Positions 33,643 to 42,150 of a DNA stretch of 64,000 nucleotides are shown here, piece after piece (the first letter of the stretch is position 1; each line of letters begins with the position of its first letter). Under the pieces are notes generated by a model. That model did not search any database. It worked only from the letters and a program-made list of their open reading frames with translations, and was not told the DNA's origin. The DNA comes from Alphaproteobacteria bacterium UBA1301 (GTDB lineage: Bacteria; Pseudomonadota; Alphaproteobacteria; Micropepsales; Micropepsaceae): contig DBUB01000008.1 in assembly GCA_002307725.1 (NCBI GenBank), positions 32,329-96,328 on the forward strand, read 5' to 3'. A program made the translations under genes and the position numbers.

Positions 33643-35763
33643 TTATGCGTACTCCTTGAAGCCATCGTCGCCCGCGTCGTGGTGGCCCATGTCGAGTGCG
33701 AAGCCCTTCACGCGCGCCTGCTGTTCGGCCACGGCGTTGCGGCCCACCGGCTTGACGGAAAGCTTGCCCGTTGCCTTCGTCACCGGCTTTACGACAGCCG
33801 CCGCAACCGGCTTTTTCTGCGGCGTACGACCCGGTTTGGCCTGCGCTTGTCCGCTGGTGGTGTCGGTACGGAAATAGGCGATCGAGGTCTGCAGCTCTTC
33901 GGCTTGCGAGGCCAGCTCTTCGCTGGTCGCCGACATTTCCTCAGACGCTGAGGCGTTCTGCTGGGTGACCTTATCGAGCTGCTGGATCGCTTCGTTGATC
34001 TGCGATGCGCCGATGTCCTGTTCGCGGCAAGCAGCGGAGATTTCGGAGACCAGTTCTGCCGTCTTGCGAATATCCGGCACCAGCTTGACCAGCATTTCGC
34101 CGGCTGATTGGGCGGCCTTCACCGTTTCGCTCGATAGCCCACTGATTTCCGTGGCGGCCGTTTGGCTGCGTTCGGCAAGCTTACGCACTTCCGAAGCTAC
34201 CACCGCAAAGCCCTTGCCATGTTCGCCGGCGCGGGCTGCTTCCACCGCCGCGTTCAACGCCAGAAGGTCCGTCTGACGGGCGATTTCCTGCACGATGGTG
34301 ATCTTCTCGGCGATGGTCTGCATGGCGAGAACCGCCTTGTTGACCGCATCCCCCGAGGCTTCCGCATCCTTGGCCGACTGCTTGGAGATCTTCTCGGTCT
34401 GCGAAGCATTGTCGGCGTTCTGCTTGATGTTGGACGCCATCTGCTCCATCGAAGCAGAGGCTTCTTCCGCGGCGGAGGCTTGCTCGGTCGCGCCTTGGCT
34501 GACTTGTTCGGAAGTGGCCGATAGTTCCTGGCTGCCCGACGAGACATTGTTGGCGGCGGCGATGGCATCGCTCACCACACCGCGCAGGCGCTCAACCATG
34601 GTCCTCAGCGCGGTACCAATCTCGTCCTTGTCCGATTGCGGCTTGATATCGACGGTCAGATCACCATTTGCGATCGTCTCGGCCATGGCGGCAATTGCCC
34701 GCAAGGTCTTGACCATCGTCGTCAGCGCGACCACCAGCTTGTCGCCGTCCGACCTCATATGGGGATCGTAGGACAAATCGCCGATAGCGATCTTGCCCAT
34801 GCCGTCTACGACCCTGCGTTCGGCCGCGACCACCGCGGTCAGAGCCTTGCCAAGTTCGTCCTTTTCGGAATGCACGACTGGGTCTTTGGTGAGATCGCCA
34901 ATGGCGATGGCATGGGCCACGGCGGCGCTCTCGCGCAACGACAGCACCATGTCTCTGATCGAGATCACGAGATTGTCCGCGTCCGAGCGCGGTTTTGGTT
35001 CGAACGAAAGGTCACCGGCCGCGACCATGAGCATGTCCTGCGCGATTTTCCGCTCAGTGTTAACGAGGCCAGCAAGTGCCTTGCCGATCGTATCCACATC
35101 CGACAGCACCTCGGGATCTTTCGAGAGATCGCCGACCGCCATGTGTTCGATAAATGTCGCGATCGTCCGGAAACGGTTCATCATGGCGATCAGCGACGCC
35201 GCCAGCTTGTCGTTGTCGGACCGCATCTTGGGGGCATAGGACAGATCACCAAGCGCCGCCCTTTCGGTACCGGCCGAAATCCGACGTTCCGCCGCCAGCA
35301 CGAGTTGCAGCGCCTTGTTGAGCGTATCTTTATCAGAAACAAGCTTGGGATCGCAGGTGAGGTCGCCAACCGACATGCGGGTGACAACATCGGTGGTGTT
35401 TTTCAGATTGGCGCTCACGGTCTTGAGCGAATCCGCCACGGCCTTGATTTCATCGTCGGCGTAGTGTTCCGCCGCGCTGTCGAGATCGCCCTTCGCCAGA
35501 GCCTCGGCAGCCGTTGCGATTTTCTTCAGGCCGCCAATCACAGACGTGGCAATCCAAAGTCCCGCGACAACGGCCGCGACAACCGTAACGGCAGCAAGTA
35601 CCCAAACCAGTGTGCTCGCGTTCCCGTAAGCGATGTCCGCATTATCGGCCGCCGCCGTGTGAACGGACGCCAGTCCGCCGAGGGCGATACCAGCCAATGC
35701 CAATGACAAAATCGTAGTAAGCGCGAAAGCCAAGCTCAGCTTCAGTTTGATCGTTAAGCGCAT
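33643..35763 (-). CDS. mcp: Methyl-accepting chemotaxis protein, 8 HAMP units, no sensor domain
   Basis: The 706-residue protein has two membrane segments (about 11-31 and 52-74) with only some 20 residues between them, so there is no room for a periplasmic ligand domain. It then carries eight HAMP-like units, GDL at 92, 133, 172, 211, 250, 289, 328 and 367, again 39 residues apart after the first. Units 3 and 7 (GDLSYAP, GDLSYDP) and 4 and 6 (GDLSKDP, GDLTKDP) resemble each other, hinting at block duplication. The signalling hairpin and GFKEYA tail match the other two receptors. It is the first receptor gene downstream of cheA and cheW. Confidence 0.92.
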   Translation of the reverse strand: MRLTIKLKLSLAFALTTILSLALAGIALGGLASVHTAAADNADIAYGNASTLVWVLAAVTVVAAVVAGLWIATSVIGGLKKIATAAEALAKGDLDSAAEHYADDEIKAVADSLKTVSANLKNTTDVVTRMSVGDLTCDPKLVSDKDTLNKALQLVLAAERRISAGTERAALGDLSYAPKMRSDNDKLAASLIAMMNRFRTIATFIEHMAVGDLSKDPEVLSDVDTIGKALAGLVNTERKIAQDMLMVAAGDLSFEPKPRSDADNLVISIRDMVLSLRESAAVAHAIAIGDLTKDPVVHSEKDELGKALTAVVAAERRVVDGMGKIAIGDLSYDPHMRSDGDKLVVALTTMVKTLRAIAAMAETIANGDLTVDIKPQSDKDEIGTALRTMVERLRGVVSDAIAAANNVSSGSQELSATSEQVSQGATEQASAAEEASASMEQMASNIKQNADNASQTEKISKQSAKDAEASGDAVNKAVLAMQTIAEKITIVQEIARQTDLLALNAAVEAARAGEHGKGFAVVASEVRKLAERSQTAATEISGLSSETVKAAQSAGEMLVKLVPDIRKTAELVSEISAACREQDIGASQINEAIQQLDKVTQQNASASEEMSATSEELASQAEELQTSIAYFRTDTTSGQAQAKPGRTPQKKPVAAAVVKPVTKATGKLSVKPVGRNAVAEQQARVKGFALDMGHHDAGDDGFKEYA

Positions 35764-35789
35764 ATCCCGTCTCCTGAGAGCGGTTGATA

Positions 35790-36293
35790 TCAGTGTTGCT
35801 TCAAAGCTGTGGCTTCCGCGCCGCAGCCGACCGTGAAGATTCGTTCGAGATCGGGCACGACGATGAAGTCGCCCGAACGTTTGGCCAGGCAGTGGATGAA
35901 ATCCTGGCGCCAGCGCATACCGACGCGCGGCGCGGATTCGGTGGCGGCTTTTTCCAAGACCGTCACTTCATGCACCTTGTCGGCTTTGAGCCCGACCAGC
36001 GTAGCTTCGCCGTGCATGTCAAATTCGATCACAATGATCCGGCTATCCATGCTGATTTCGGTGCGATCGAAGCCGAAGGCCTTGTGCAGATCGGCCAGCG
36101 GCACGACGCGACCGCGAAAATTGACCAGTCCGCCGACCATTTCCGGTGCTCCGGGAACGACGGTCTCGGGAATGCGGTCGAGTATCTCACGCACCATGCC
36201 GGCCTCGATGGCGAAGGTCTCGCCTTGCATGTCGAAGGTGAGGACCTGCAAGTGACCGCTATCGTCCCAGCCGCCTGATTGTTCGGTTGTCAT
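35790..36293 (-). CDS. cheW: CheW adaptor, copy 2
   Basis: The 167-residue protein starts MTTEQSGGWDDSGHLQVLTF and has the CheW fold blocks FAIEAGMVREILDRIPETVV, MVGGLVNFRGRVVPLADLHKAFG and VGLKADKVHEVTVLE. It follows cheA by 4 bp and precedes the 8-HAMP receptor. Sequence divergence from the first CheW suggests the two adaptors could serve different receptors or array positions, but this is inference. Confidence 0.93.
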   Translation of the reverse strand: MTTEQSGGWDDSGHLQVLTFDMQGETFAIEAGMVREILDRIPETVVPGAPEMVGGLVNFRGRVVPLADLHKAFGFDRTEISMDSRIIVIEFDMHGEATLVGLKADKVHEVTVLEKAATESAPRVGMRWRQDFIHCLAKRSGDFIVVPDLERIFTVGCGAEATALKQH

Positions 36294-36297
36294 GGTG

Positions 36298-38277
36298 TTA
36301 ACGCGCGGCGCGAAGCCGCTCCTCCTGTTTCTGGCCGGCGGAGATGAGGTGCATCACATCGAGGATCAGGGCGACGGACCCGTCACCAAGGATGGTGGCC
36401 CCAGAGAATGTGTCGACGGCAGCGTGGAACGGCGACAGCGGTTTGATCACCGTCTGGTGATGACCGAGAATCTGGTCGACGACGAGTCCGACCCGCTCGG
36501 CACCATTCGAAACGACGACGATCTTCTGGTAGGGATCGGGATCGGTGCCGGTGGCGAACATTTCCCTGAGACGCAGGAACGGCACCAGCGAATCGCGCAA
36601 CGTGATGAAGCTGCGCCCGGTCGAGCGAAGATCCTGTTCGCGCGAAAGCTCGACACATTCCTCGACGTTGGACAGTGGAATGACGTGGCGCCCGGTGCCG
36701 ATGCGCACCAACAGACCGTCGATAATGGCTAGAGTCAGCGGGATGCGCAGATTGACCTTGGAGCCTTGGCCCGCGGTAGAGGATATCTCGATGGCGCCGC
36801 GCAAACCTTCGATGGTGCGCTTGACCACATCCATGCCGACGCCGCGGCCCGACAGATTGGTGATGCTGGACGCGGTGGAAAATCCCGGCTGCAGGATAAG
36901 TTGATAAACCTCGTTGTCGGAGAGTGTGGCGCCCGGCGCAATAAGACCGTTTTCCTCGGCTTTGGCGCGCACCCGTTCGCGGTCGATGCCGTGGCCGTCG
37001 TCGATCACCGAGATAACGACCTCGGCACCGGCTTGGCGCGCCGCCAGATGGATGTGTCCGACCTCGGTTTTTCCCGCCTTGATACGATCCGCAGGCGATT
37101 CCAGCCCGTGATCGGCAGCGTTGCGGATTAGGTGGATCAAGGGATCGGCAAGGCGTTCGATCACCGTCTTGTCGAGCTCGGTCGTCTCGCCCTGGGTGAC
37201 AAATTCGATCTGCTTGCCGGTGTCGCGCGCCAGATCGTGGATCAAGCGGCGGAAGCGGCCAAACAGCTGGCTGATCGGCACCATACGCACGAACATCATA
37301 GAATCGCGCAGTTCGGACGCTAGCCGTTCGATTTCCTCGGCGACCGAGCGAAGGTTCATGTCGGACGTCGCCGCCGACACTTGCTTTAGGCGCGATTGGG
37401 CGATCATCAACTCGCCAACTTGGTCCAGAAGTTCATCGAGGCGGCTGGCCGGCACGCGTACGGTCTCGCTCGCCATCGGCAGGCGGGCCTCGAATTTCTC
37501 CGGAGCATGCTCGTCGCGGTCCTTGCGGCGGTCTGCCAGCGAGGTAACATTACCGGGCTCAGCAGCGGTAGCGACTGGTGGCGCGGCCACTTTCTCTGGA
37601 GCGGCGCCAACCTCTTCGATCTCGAGCGTCATGCCGTCGATGACGAAGATGAAGACGTCCTCAATGGCCGACTTAGGCTGCTCCGTCTTGAGGGTCACCT
37701 GCCAAGTAAGATGGCACTCGGTCGGCACCAAGGCCGGAAGCTCCGGAATGTCGTCGGTGACGGCGACAACTTCGGCCTCGCCGAGGGCGCGTAACTCGTC
37801 GAGCAGCGATAACGGCCGGGTGCCGTTGACCAGGCAGTCGGCCGGCAAGTTGAAGCGGATGCGCCAGGTTTTGGAAGCGGGCGGGGTCGGGGAAGTGAAC
37901 TCGCTTTCTGCTTCCATCGCCTGGCGCAAGCTGGTGAGCAACGCTTCGCCATCGCCGGCCTCAGCATCCGGCTTTGCTGCGAGCGCACGCATATGGTCGA
38001 GGGCGGCAAGAACCGCCCCTATAAGTTTTGGCGTTGCAGCCGCTTCCCCCTTGCGCACGCGATCGAACGCGGTCTCGCAATGGTGGGTGAAGGCGGCCAG
38101 CGCCTCGTAGCCGAACATCGCACCCGAGCCCTTCAGGGTGTGCAGAGCACGAAAGACGCGGGCAACGAGTTCGCTGTCGGACGGGTTATTCTCGAGATCG
38201 AGCAGACCTTGCTCGATTTGCTCAAGCAATTCCTGCGATTCGACGCGGAAGACTTCTGAAGGATCGGTTTGGCTCAT
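36298..38277 (-). CDS. cheA: Chemotaxis histidine kinase CheA
   Basis: CheA phosphorylates CheY and CheB in response to receptor state. I set the start at ATG 38277 (MSQTDPSEVFRVESQELLEQ), which overlaps the cheY stop as ATGA; the frame continues further upstream but that part is the shadow of cheY. The roughly 659 residues contain an HPt domain with the phospho-histidine in ALHTLKGSGAMFG, a middle region with a diverged response-regulator-binding domain, a dimerisation segment (VPASRLDELLDQVGELMIAQ), the ATPase with N, G1 and G2 boxes (HLIRNAADHGLE, DDGHGID, GRGVGMDVV) and a C-terminal CheW-like domain. All key motifs are intact. Confidence 0.95.
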   Translation of the reverse strand: MSQTDPSEVFRVESQELLEQIEQGLLDLENNPSDSELVARVFRALHTLKGSGAMFGYEALAAFTHHCETAFDRVRKGEAAATPKLIGAVLAALDHMRALAAKPDAEAGDGEALLTSLRQAMEAESEFTSPTPPASKTWRIRFNLPADCLVNGTRPLSLLDELRALGEAEVVAVTDDIPELPALVPTECHLTWQVTLKTEQPKSAIEDVFIFVIDGMTLEIEEVGAAPEKVAAPPVATAAEPGNVTSLADRRKDRDEHAPEKFEARLPMASETVRVPASRLDELLDQVGELMIAQSRLKQVSAATSDMNLRSVAEEIERLASELRDSMMFVRMVPISQLFGRFRRLIHDLARDTGKQIEFVTQGETTELDKTVIERLADPLIHLIRNAADHGLESPADRIKAGKTEVGHIHLAARQAGAEVVISVIDDGHGIDRERVRAKAEENGLIAPGATLSDNEVYQLILQPGFSTASSITNLSGRGVGMDVVKRTIEGLRGAIEISSTAGQGSKVNLRIPLTLAIIDGLLVRIGTGRHVIPLSNVEECVELSREQDLRSTGRSFITLRDSLVPFLRLREMFATGTDPDPYQKIVVVSNGAERVGLVVDQILGHHQTVIKPLSPFHAAVDTFSGATILGDGSVALILDVMHLISAGQKQEERLRAAR

Positions 38278-38639
38278 TTGGCGAGGACCTTGTCGACGAT
38301 TCTGGCGAGTTGATCGGAGGCGAAAGGCTTGGTGATCCAGCCGGTGGCACCTGCCGCCTTGGCTTGGCTCTTTATGGAGGCGTCGCTTTCGGTGGTGAGA
38401 AACAGGATCGGAACCCCGGCATAAGCGGGCTTCTTGCGCAGCTCCCGAATCATCGTCAGCCCGTCCATTTCGGGCATGTTGAGATCGGTGATGACGAGGT
38501 CGAATGTGGTGCCGGCGGCCTTGGAAAGCCCGTCGAGTCCATGTACCGCCTCGGAGACCGCATGTCCGGCGCACCCGAGCGCGATCTTGACCGCCTGGCG
38601 GATGGACGCTGAGTCGTCAACGGCGAGGATCGCTGCCAT
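38274..38639 (-). CDS. cheY: Chemotaxis response regulator CheY
   Basis: The 121-residue single receiver domain has AVDDSASIRQAV with the acidic pair, the phospho-acceptor aspartate in LVITDLNMPEMDGLTMI, LFLTTES (Thr) and ITKPFASDQL with the conserved lysine. It would carry the signal from CheA to the flagellar motor, though flagellar genes are outside this window. It overlaps the upstream STAS gene (TGATG) and cheA (ATGA). Confidence 0.92.
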   Translation of the reverse strand: MAAILAVDDSASIRQAVKIALGCAGHAVSEAVHGLDGLSKAAGTTFDLVITDLNMPEMDGLTMIRELRKKPAYAGVPILFLTTESDASIKSQAKAAGATGWITKPFASDQLARIVDKVLAK

Positions 38640-38959
38640 CAGTTTGCTCCCGCTTCATGCAGCCAAAAACCACGGCTGTCGGCGGTTTTGAGGAAGCCGC
38701 CACGCCGCAAGATTTCGCAGAGATCGGTGCCAGCAGGCGCCGATAACTTGATCGTCAAGCCCGCACTGGCTGCAAACCGGCGCGCCGCTTCGATAAGTTG
38801 CACAAGGGTGAGATCAGCTTCCGCAAGCTCCACAAGGTCGACTTGAACGGCCTTGCTACGCTTCATCGCCGCCAGCAACCTGCCGTGGCATTCCGTGATA
38901 GTCCGGACATCCGCCGGGCCCGCTATTTCGACAACCGTCGGCCGTGCCTGCTTCGCCAT
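38639..38959 (-). CDS. STAS-domain protein heading the che operon
   Basis: About 106 residues from ATG 38959, which has AAAGGGGG upstream; the frame extends nine codons further but without a better site. The pattern VVEIAGPADVRTITECHGRLLAAM, VQVDLVELAEADLTLVQLIEAARR and LRRGGFL fits a STAS domain. The usual phospho-serine position reads L-T-L, so regulation by a serine kinase is doubtful. STAS proteins commonly head alphaproteobacterial che operons of this order, where their role is not well defined. It is probably the first gene of the transcript. Confidence 0.7.
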   Translation of the reverse strand: MAKQARPTVVEIAGPADVRTITECHGRLLAAMKRSKAVQVDLVELAEADLTLVQLIEAARRFAASAGLTIKLSAPAGTDLCEILRRGGFLKTADSRGFWLHEAGAN

Positions 38960-39441
38960 TTCGCCCCCTTTCGAAACGGGCTCCAAGGCTCGTTTCGCTC
39001 ACGAGTAACGTAAACAGCAGACTTCAACCGCTAACTAAGCCGTCTATAGCAGCGCGATACCGCATCTCGCGCGCTCTCACACAACGTGCAGGCAGATTGT
39101 CACGGGCTATCTTCGCGCCGAACGCGGCGCAGTGCACTGCAACACGCCGCAATCGCAGTTATGTGCGTGAATAGTTGTCCAATATCTATATGGCTACAAC
39201 GCGTTTGCGCAGTGCGTCTAGGACCCACTGCTTTGCGATGTTTGGCAGCCTCTAATGATTGCGGTTACAGAAATGTGCCTTCTAGAGGAGTGCATCGGAA
39301 TTTGGTTAACTGATTCTGTAAATACAGGAAAGGCCGTATCTATCGTCTTGTTTCGTCCACCTGCAATAGTCCCTGCAATTGTCGCATCCGGCATTTTTGC
39401 GCCGTAAGCAGGCGCTTTGCGTTCATTCCAGGATTGGTCGT
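38960..39441. promoter_or_regulatory. Divergent spacer with tandem 11-bp repeat
   Basis: The 480 bp between the che operon and the XRE gene have no supported gene; the open frame at 39086-39313 has no family signal. CTGCAATAGTC (39361-39371) and CTGCAATTGTC (39373-39383) are tandem copies matching at 10 of 11 positions, with a 12-bp period, about 60 bp before the XRE start at 39442. They are a candidate operator. The che promoter should lie near the left edge but I could not place it. Confidence 0.4.
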
Positions 39442-39960
39442 ATGAGTTCGCCAAGCAAACCCTCGGACCACAACACCTCGAAGAAACCTTGCGAGATGGA
39501 TCAGTACATTGGGGGCCGATTGCGATTGTGGCGCCGTACGATGGATGTCGATGCTAATTCGCTCGCTGCCAGCGTCGGCGTTACATACCAGCAGTTGCAG
39601 AAGTACGAGAAAGGCATGAATCGCATCAGCGCGACGCGCCTTTATGCGATAGCGCGCAAACTCAATGTCCCGATCGACTATTTCTATCAGGAGGCAGAAT
39701 TGCGCTCCGCCGGGCCGACCAACACGCCGGGTGGCAATGGCGAAGCGGCCAACTACATGGCATTGCTGACCGACGGGAACGGCACCGATCTCCTGAAGTG
39801 CTTTGTTTCGATCAAGGACCCAGATATCCGCAAAGCCGTGCTGAACTTGGTGCGGAGCATCGTGACCGGAGATGGATGCGCTCAGCCCGAACCCGTGAGG
39901 GCCGAACTCAGCGCCGACAGGCAAAACGAGATCAACACCGGTGGGCATTCAAAAAGTTGA
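39442..39960 (+). CDS. XRE-family transcriptional regulator
   Basis: From ATG 39442 the protein has about 172 residues. A helix-turn-helix domain sits near residues 20-75: YIGGRLRLWRRTMDVDANSLAASVGVTYQQLQKYEKGMNRISATRLYAIARKLNVPIDYFY. The rest has no ligand domain that I recognise, only a short helical region (ADIRKAVLNLVRSIV-like). Such short SinR-like proteins are common in alphaproteobacteria as stress or lifestyle regulators. The upstream tandem repeat may be its own operator. Its 3' end overlaps the convergent TetR gene by 29 bp. Confidence 0.8.
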   Translation: MSSPSKPSDHNTSKKPCEMDQYIGGRLRLWRRTMDVDANSLAASVGVTYQQLQKYEKGMNRISATRLYAIARKLNVPIDYFYQEAELRSAGPTNTPGGNGEAANYMALLTDGNGTDLLKCFVSIKDPDIRKAVLNLVRSIVTGDGCAQPEPVRAELSADRQNEINTGGHSKS

Positions 39961-40483
39961 TGAAGTCTTTGACCATGGCTCTGCGTTTGGTCGCCGTTAG
40001 CGACAAAAGTCCAAACCCCTGAATAAGAACCAAACCCAGCAGTGCAAAGAAGACCAGCCGAGCCCGGCGATCCTGAGCCGTACCGGGCGGTAATTTCGAC
40101 AACATCCACTGGAAATAGGCACGCGTCGACTTCAGCGAGCCGGGTGCGTGCATAAGTGCAGCCAACACGGGGCCGACGAATCTTTCGGCGGGCCCATGTA
40201 CATCCTGGCAACCTTCCAGAAGTGCTCGCAGCTCCGGGTAAGTCGCGTCAGAGTGGGTCGCTCCAAATGCTTCAAGCCGGTTACGGAAGCGGGTGACATC
40301 CCGATCGAGTATAGCCGACAATAGCGCTTCCTTGGTCGCGAAGGTGTAAGTCAAGCCACCTTTGCTGATGTGCGCCTCAGCGGCGACCTTGTCGAGCGTC
40401 AAAGCATGCGCGCCACTGTACAGCACGACGTTATGAGCCGCGTCGAGGATGCGATCGCGATCGATATTCTTCTTGCGGGCCAC
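39932..40483 (-). CDS. TetR-family transcriptional regulator
   Basis: The 183-residue protein has an N-terminal DNA-binding domain with the TetR signature DRDRILDAAHNVVLYSGAHALTLDKVAAEAHISKGGLTYTFATKEALL, and a helical ligand domain with TYPELRALLEGCQDV and ARLVFFALLGLVLIQGFGLL. It resembles TetR members with a TetR_C_37-like C-terminal part. No efflux pump lies next to it, and its neighbours are two other regulators. It may repress itself through the palindrome at 40503. The 3' end overlaps the XRE gene. Confidence 0.85.
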   Translation of the reverse strand: MARKKNIDRDRILDAAHNVVLYSGAHALTLDKVAAEAHISKGGLTYTFATKEALLSAILDRDVTRFRNRLEAFGATHSDATYPELRALLEGCQDVHGPAERFVGPVLAALMHAPGSLKSTRAYFQWMLSKLPPGTAQDRRARLVFFALLGLVLIQGFGLLSLTATKRRAMVKDFINFLNAHRC

Positions 40484-40690
40484 GTCATCCCCGTTTCCGA
40501 CCGACTAGTCTTTTTTGTCGAATCGCAGTATTTTATCATTTGTAATGTGATTTTGTTTGCTCTGCGTTGACACCGTTCGCTTGTCCACCAAGCGCATAGC
40601 GCAGTTTTCTCGGGAGTGACTGTATGTCTCGCAAGAATGCTGCCACGATAAGGCAGATGAGGCGTAGCTGCGCCACATCGGTATAGCGCT
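40484..40690. promoter_or_regulatory. Divergent TetR/HxlR spacer with palindrome
   Basis: GACTAGTC (40503-40510) is a perfect 8-bp palindrome 20 bp before the TetR start and a candidate TetR operator half or core. TTGACA (40567-40572) points toward the HxlR gene and could be a -35 box, but no good -10 box lies 16-18 bp after it. Confidence 0.35.
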
Positions 40691-41158
40691 ATGCCGTCAT
40701 CACTCGATTCTCTCGAAGACATCAACGAGGCAAATGACGGGGCGGCGGTAGATTTATGTCCGACGACACCCGAAATATTAGAAGATGCAGCTACCTTGCA
40801 GTGGCGTACATCGCCTGCGCGGGGTGGCAAGCAGGCCAGCGAATTCACCTGTACCCATCGACTTTTGCGCCAGCTCGGTAACCGATGGACGTTTCCGATC
40901 CTTGAGGTGCTGCGTTATGGCCCAATGCGCTTTGCCAGGCTCAAGCGAGCGCTCGATCCGGTGTCGCAAAGGATGCTGACCTTATCTTTGAGAAAGCTTG
41001 AGCGGGACGACTTGGTCTATCGCGAAGAAATCGCCGGTCAACAGCCGCAGGTCACCTATGGGTTGACGCCTCTCGGCACGGCGTTGATCGACCGGCTGAT
41101 CGAGTTCGAAGCTTGGCTGGCGGCCAGCAGGCAAATACTGATCCCGGGCCGGAAGTAA
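40691..41158 (+). CDS. HxlR-family transcriptional regulator
   Basis: The 155-residue protein carries a winged helix of the HxlR type: CTHRLLRQLGNRWTFPILEVLRYGPMRFARLKRALDPVSQRMLTLSLRKLERDDLV, then VTYGLTPLGTALIDRL. An N-terminal tail of about 50 residues is longer than usual, so the real start may lie downstream. HxlR proteins often respond to redox stress or reactive electrophiles; here the cysteine in FTCTHRLL is a candidate sensor. Its target cannot be read from the sequence, though the convergent rquA homologue is the nearest metabolic gene. Confidence 0.8.
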   Translation: MPSSLDSLEDINEANDGAAVDLCPTTPEILEDAATLQWRTSPARGGKQASEFTCTHRLLRQLGNRWTFPILEVLRYGPMRFARLKRALDPVSQRMLTLSLRKLERDDLVYREEIAGQQPQVTYGLTPLGTALIDRLIEFEAWLAASRQILIPGRK

Positions 41159-41182
41159 CACAGGCCAACGCCTTAACGGGAA

Positions 41183-41201
41183 TAGCCGAGTTCCTCGGCT
41201 A
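41183..41201. terminator. Hairpin between convergent HxlR and rquA genes
   Basis: TAGCCGAG (41183-41190) and CTCGGCTA (41194-41201) form a perfect 8-bp stem with a 3-base loop between two convergent genes. It is suitable as a bidirectional terminator, though no T-run is present. Confidence 0.5.
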
Positions 41202-41292
41202 GCAGGTGTCGGCGGCCAGCGTAGCGCTCCGAAGCTGACAGGCCCATCTCCGTCCAAGATAACGGTCAAAGCGGCGTCGCCGCGCCATCCCA

Positions 41293-42072
41293 TCAGCCAG
41301 GGCGAGAGATGACAACCTTCTGGAATAATCCACCAAAGAAGAGTTCCCGCCGCATCGGCCAGTATCGAGCGTAGCCGGGAATCATATTGGCCACATCGTT
41401 CCACCACATCGCAAGCGCGAACGGTTCGAAGATGGCCAGGAACACGCGCCAAAGATAGCGGAACGGGTTCCAGCGGTACGGTTTGGCGAAATCGACAATG
41501 ATGATCTTGCCACCCGGTTTCACAACACGAAAAGCCTCGGCCAGCGTACGCGCCTTGGCCGCCTCAGGCTGCTCGTGCAGAAGGAAGAACAGCATCACTT
41601 TGTCGTAGGACGCGTCGGCGAGATTGAGCTTCTCCGAATTCTGATTTAACAAGCGGATGCCACGTATGGACACCAGCTTGCGCCGTACGTTTTCGAGTTG
41701 AATCGGCAAAACATCGACAATGTCATAATGGCCGCCGCCGCTGATGACCCGGTCCGCGACGCCCGGCGATAGATTGCCGTAAACCGCGGCGACCTGAAGT
41801 ACGTTCGCGTTGTGAAGGCCGTCAAACTCGCGCAGGGCTGCATCGCGCAACCGGCTATAGTTGCCGAGCAGGATCATGTTGACAATCGGCAAGTGGTCCC
41901 AGAACTTCACTGCCCATGGATGAATGTAAGCCCACCAATAGTGTCGGCTGAGATAACCGGGCGTAGGAACAGTTCGCGAAGCGTCGTTATCCTCCACCAA
42001 CCACTCGGTAATCCCTTGGGAAAGGTTATCCATGACCGACAAGCCTCCAACGCCGTGAACCAGGAACGACAT
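41293..42072 (-). CDS. rquA: RquA-like rhodoquinone biosynthesis enzyme
   Basis: RquA converts ubiquinone to rhodoquinone, using SAM as amino donor. The 259-residue protein has a class I SAM-fold with the segment LSRHYWWAYIHPWAVKFWDHLPIVNMILLGNYSRLRDAAL, which I recognise as an RquA-type signature, then VLQVAAVYGNLSPGV in place of the normal glycine-rich SAM motif and VDVLPIQLENVRRKL. A diverged motif I is itself typical of RquA. Rhodoquinone supports fumarate respiration without oxygen. Start at 42072 or the ATG at 42033. The best alternative is an unassigned ubiE-like methyltransferase. Confidence 0.75.
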   Translation of the reverse strand: MSFLVHGVGGLSVMDNLSQGITEWLVEDNDASRTVPTPGYLSRHYWWAYIHPWAVKFWDHLPIVNMILLGNYSRLRDAALREFDGLHNANVLQVAAVYGNLSPGVADRVISGGGHYDIVDVLPIQLENVRRKLVSIRGIRLLNQNSEKLNLADASYDKVMLFFLLHEQPEAAKARTLAEAFRVVKPGGKIIIVDFAKPYRWNPFRYLWRVFLAIFEPFALAMWWNDVANMIPGYARYWPMRRELFFGGLFQKVVISRPG

Positions 42073-42150
42073 CTAGTTGATCGTCGCTCCAAACGATGTG
42101 CTGGCAGCGACACGTAATGGCCCCGGTACGACGACACCGGCGTATCGCGC

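Noticed and set aside
38278..38574. N-terminal extension of cheA
   Set aside because: The extra 99 codons lie wholly inside cheY in another frame and look arginine-rich and random; the ATGA overlap at 38277 gives a better start.
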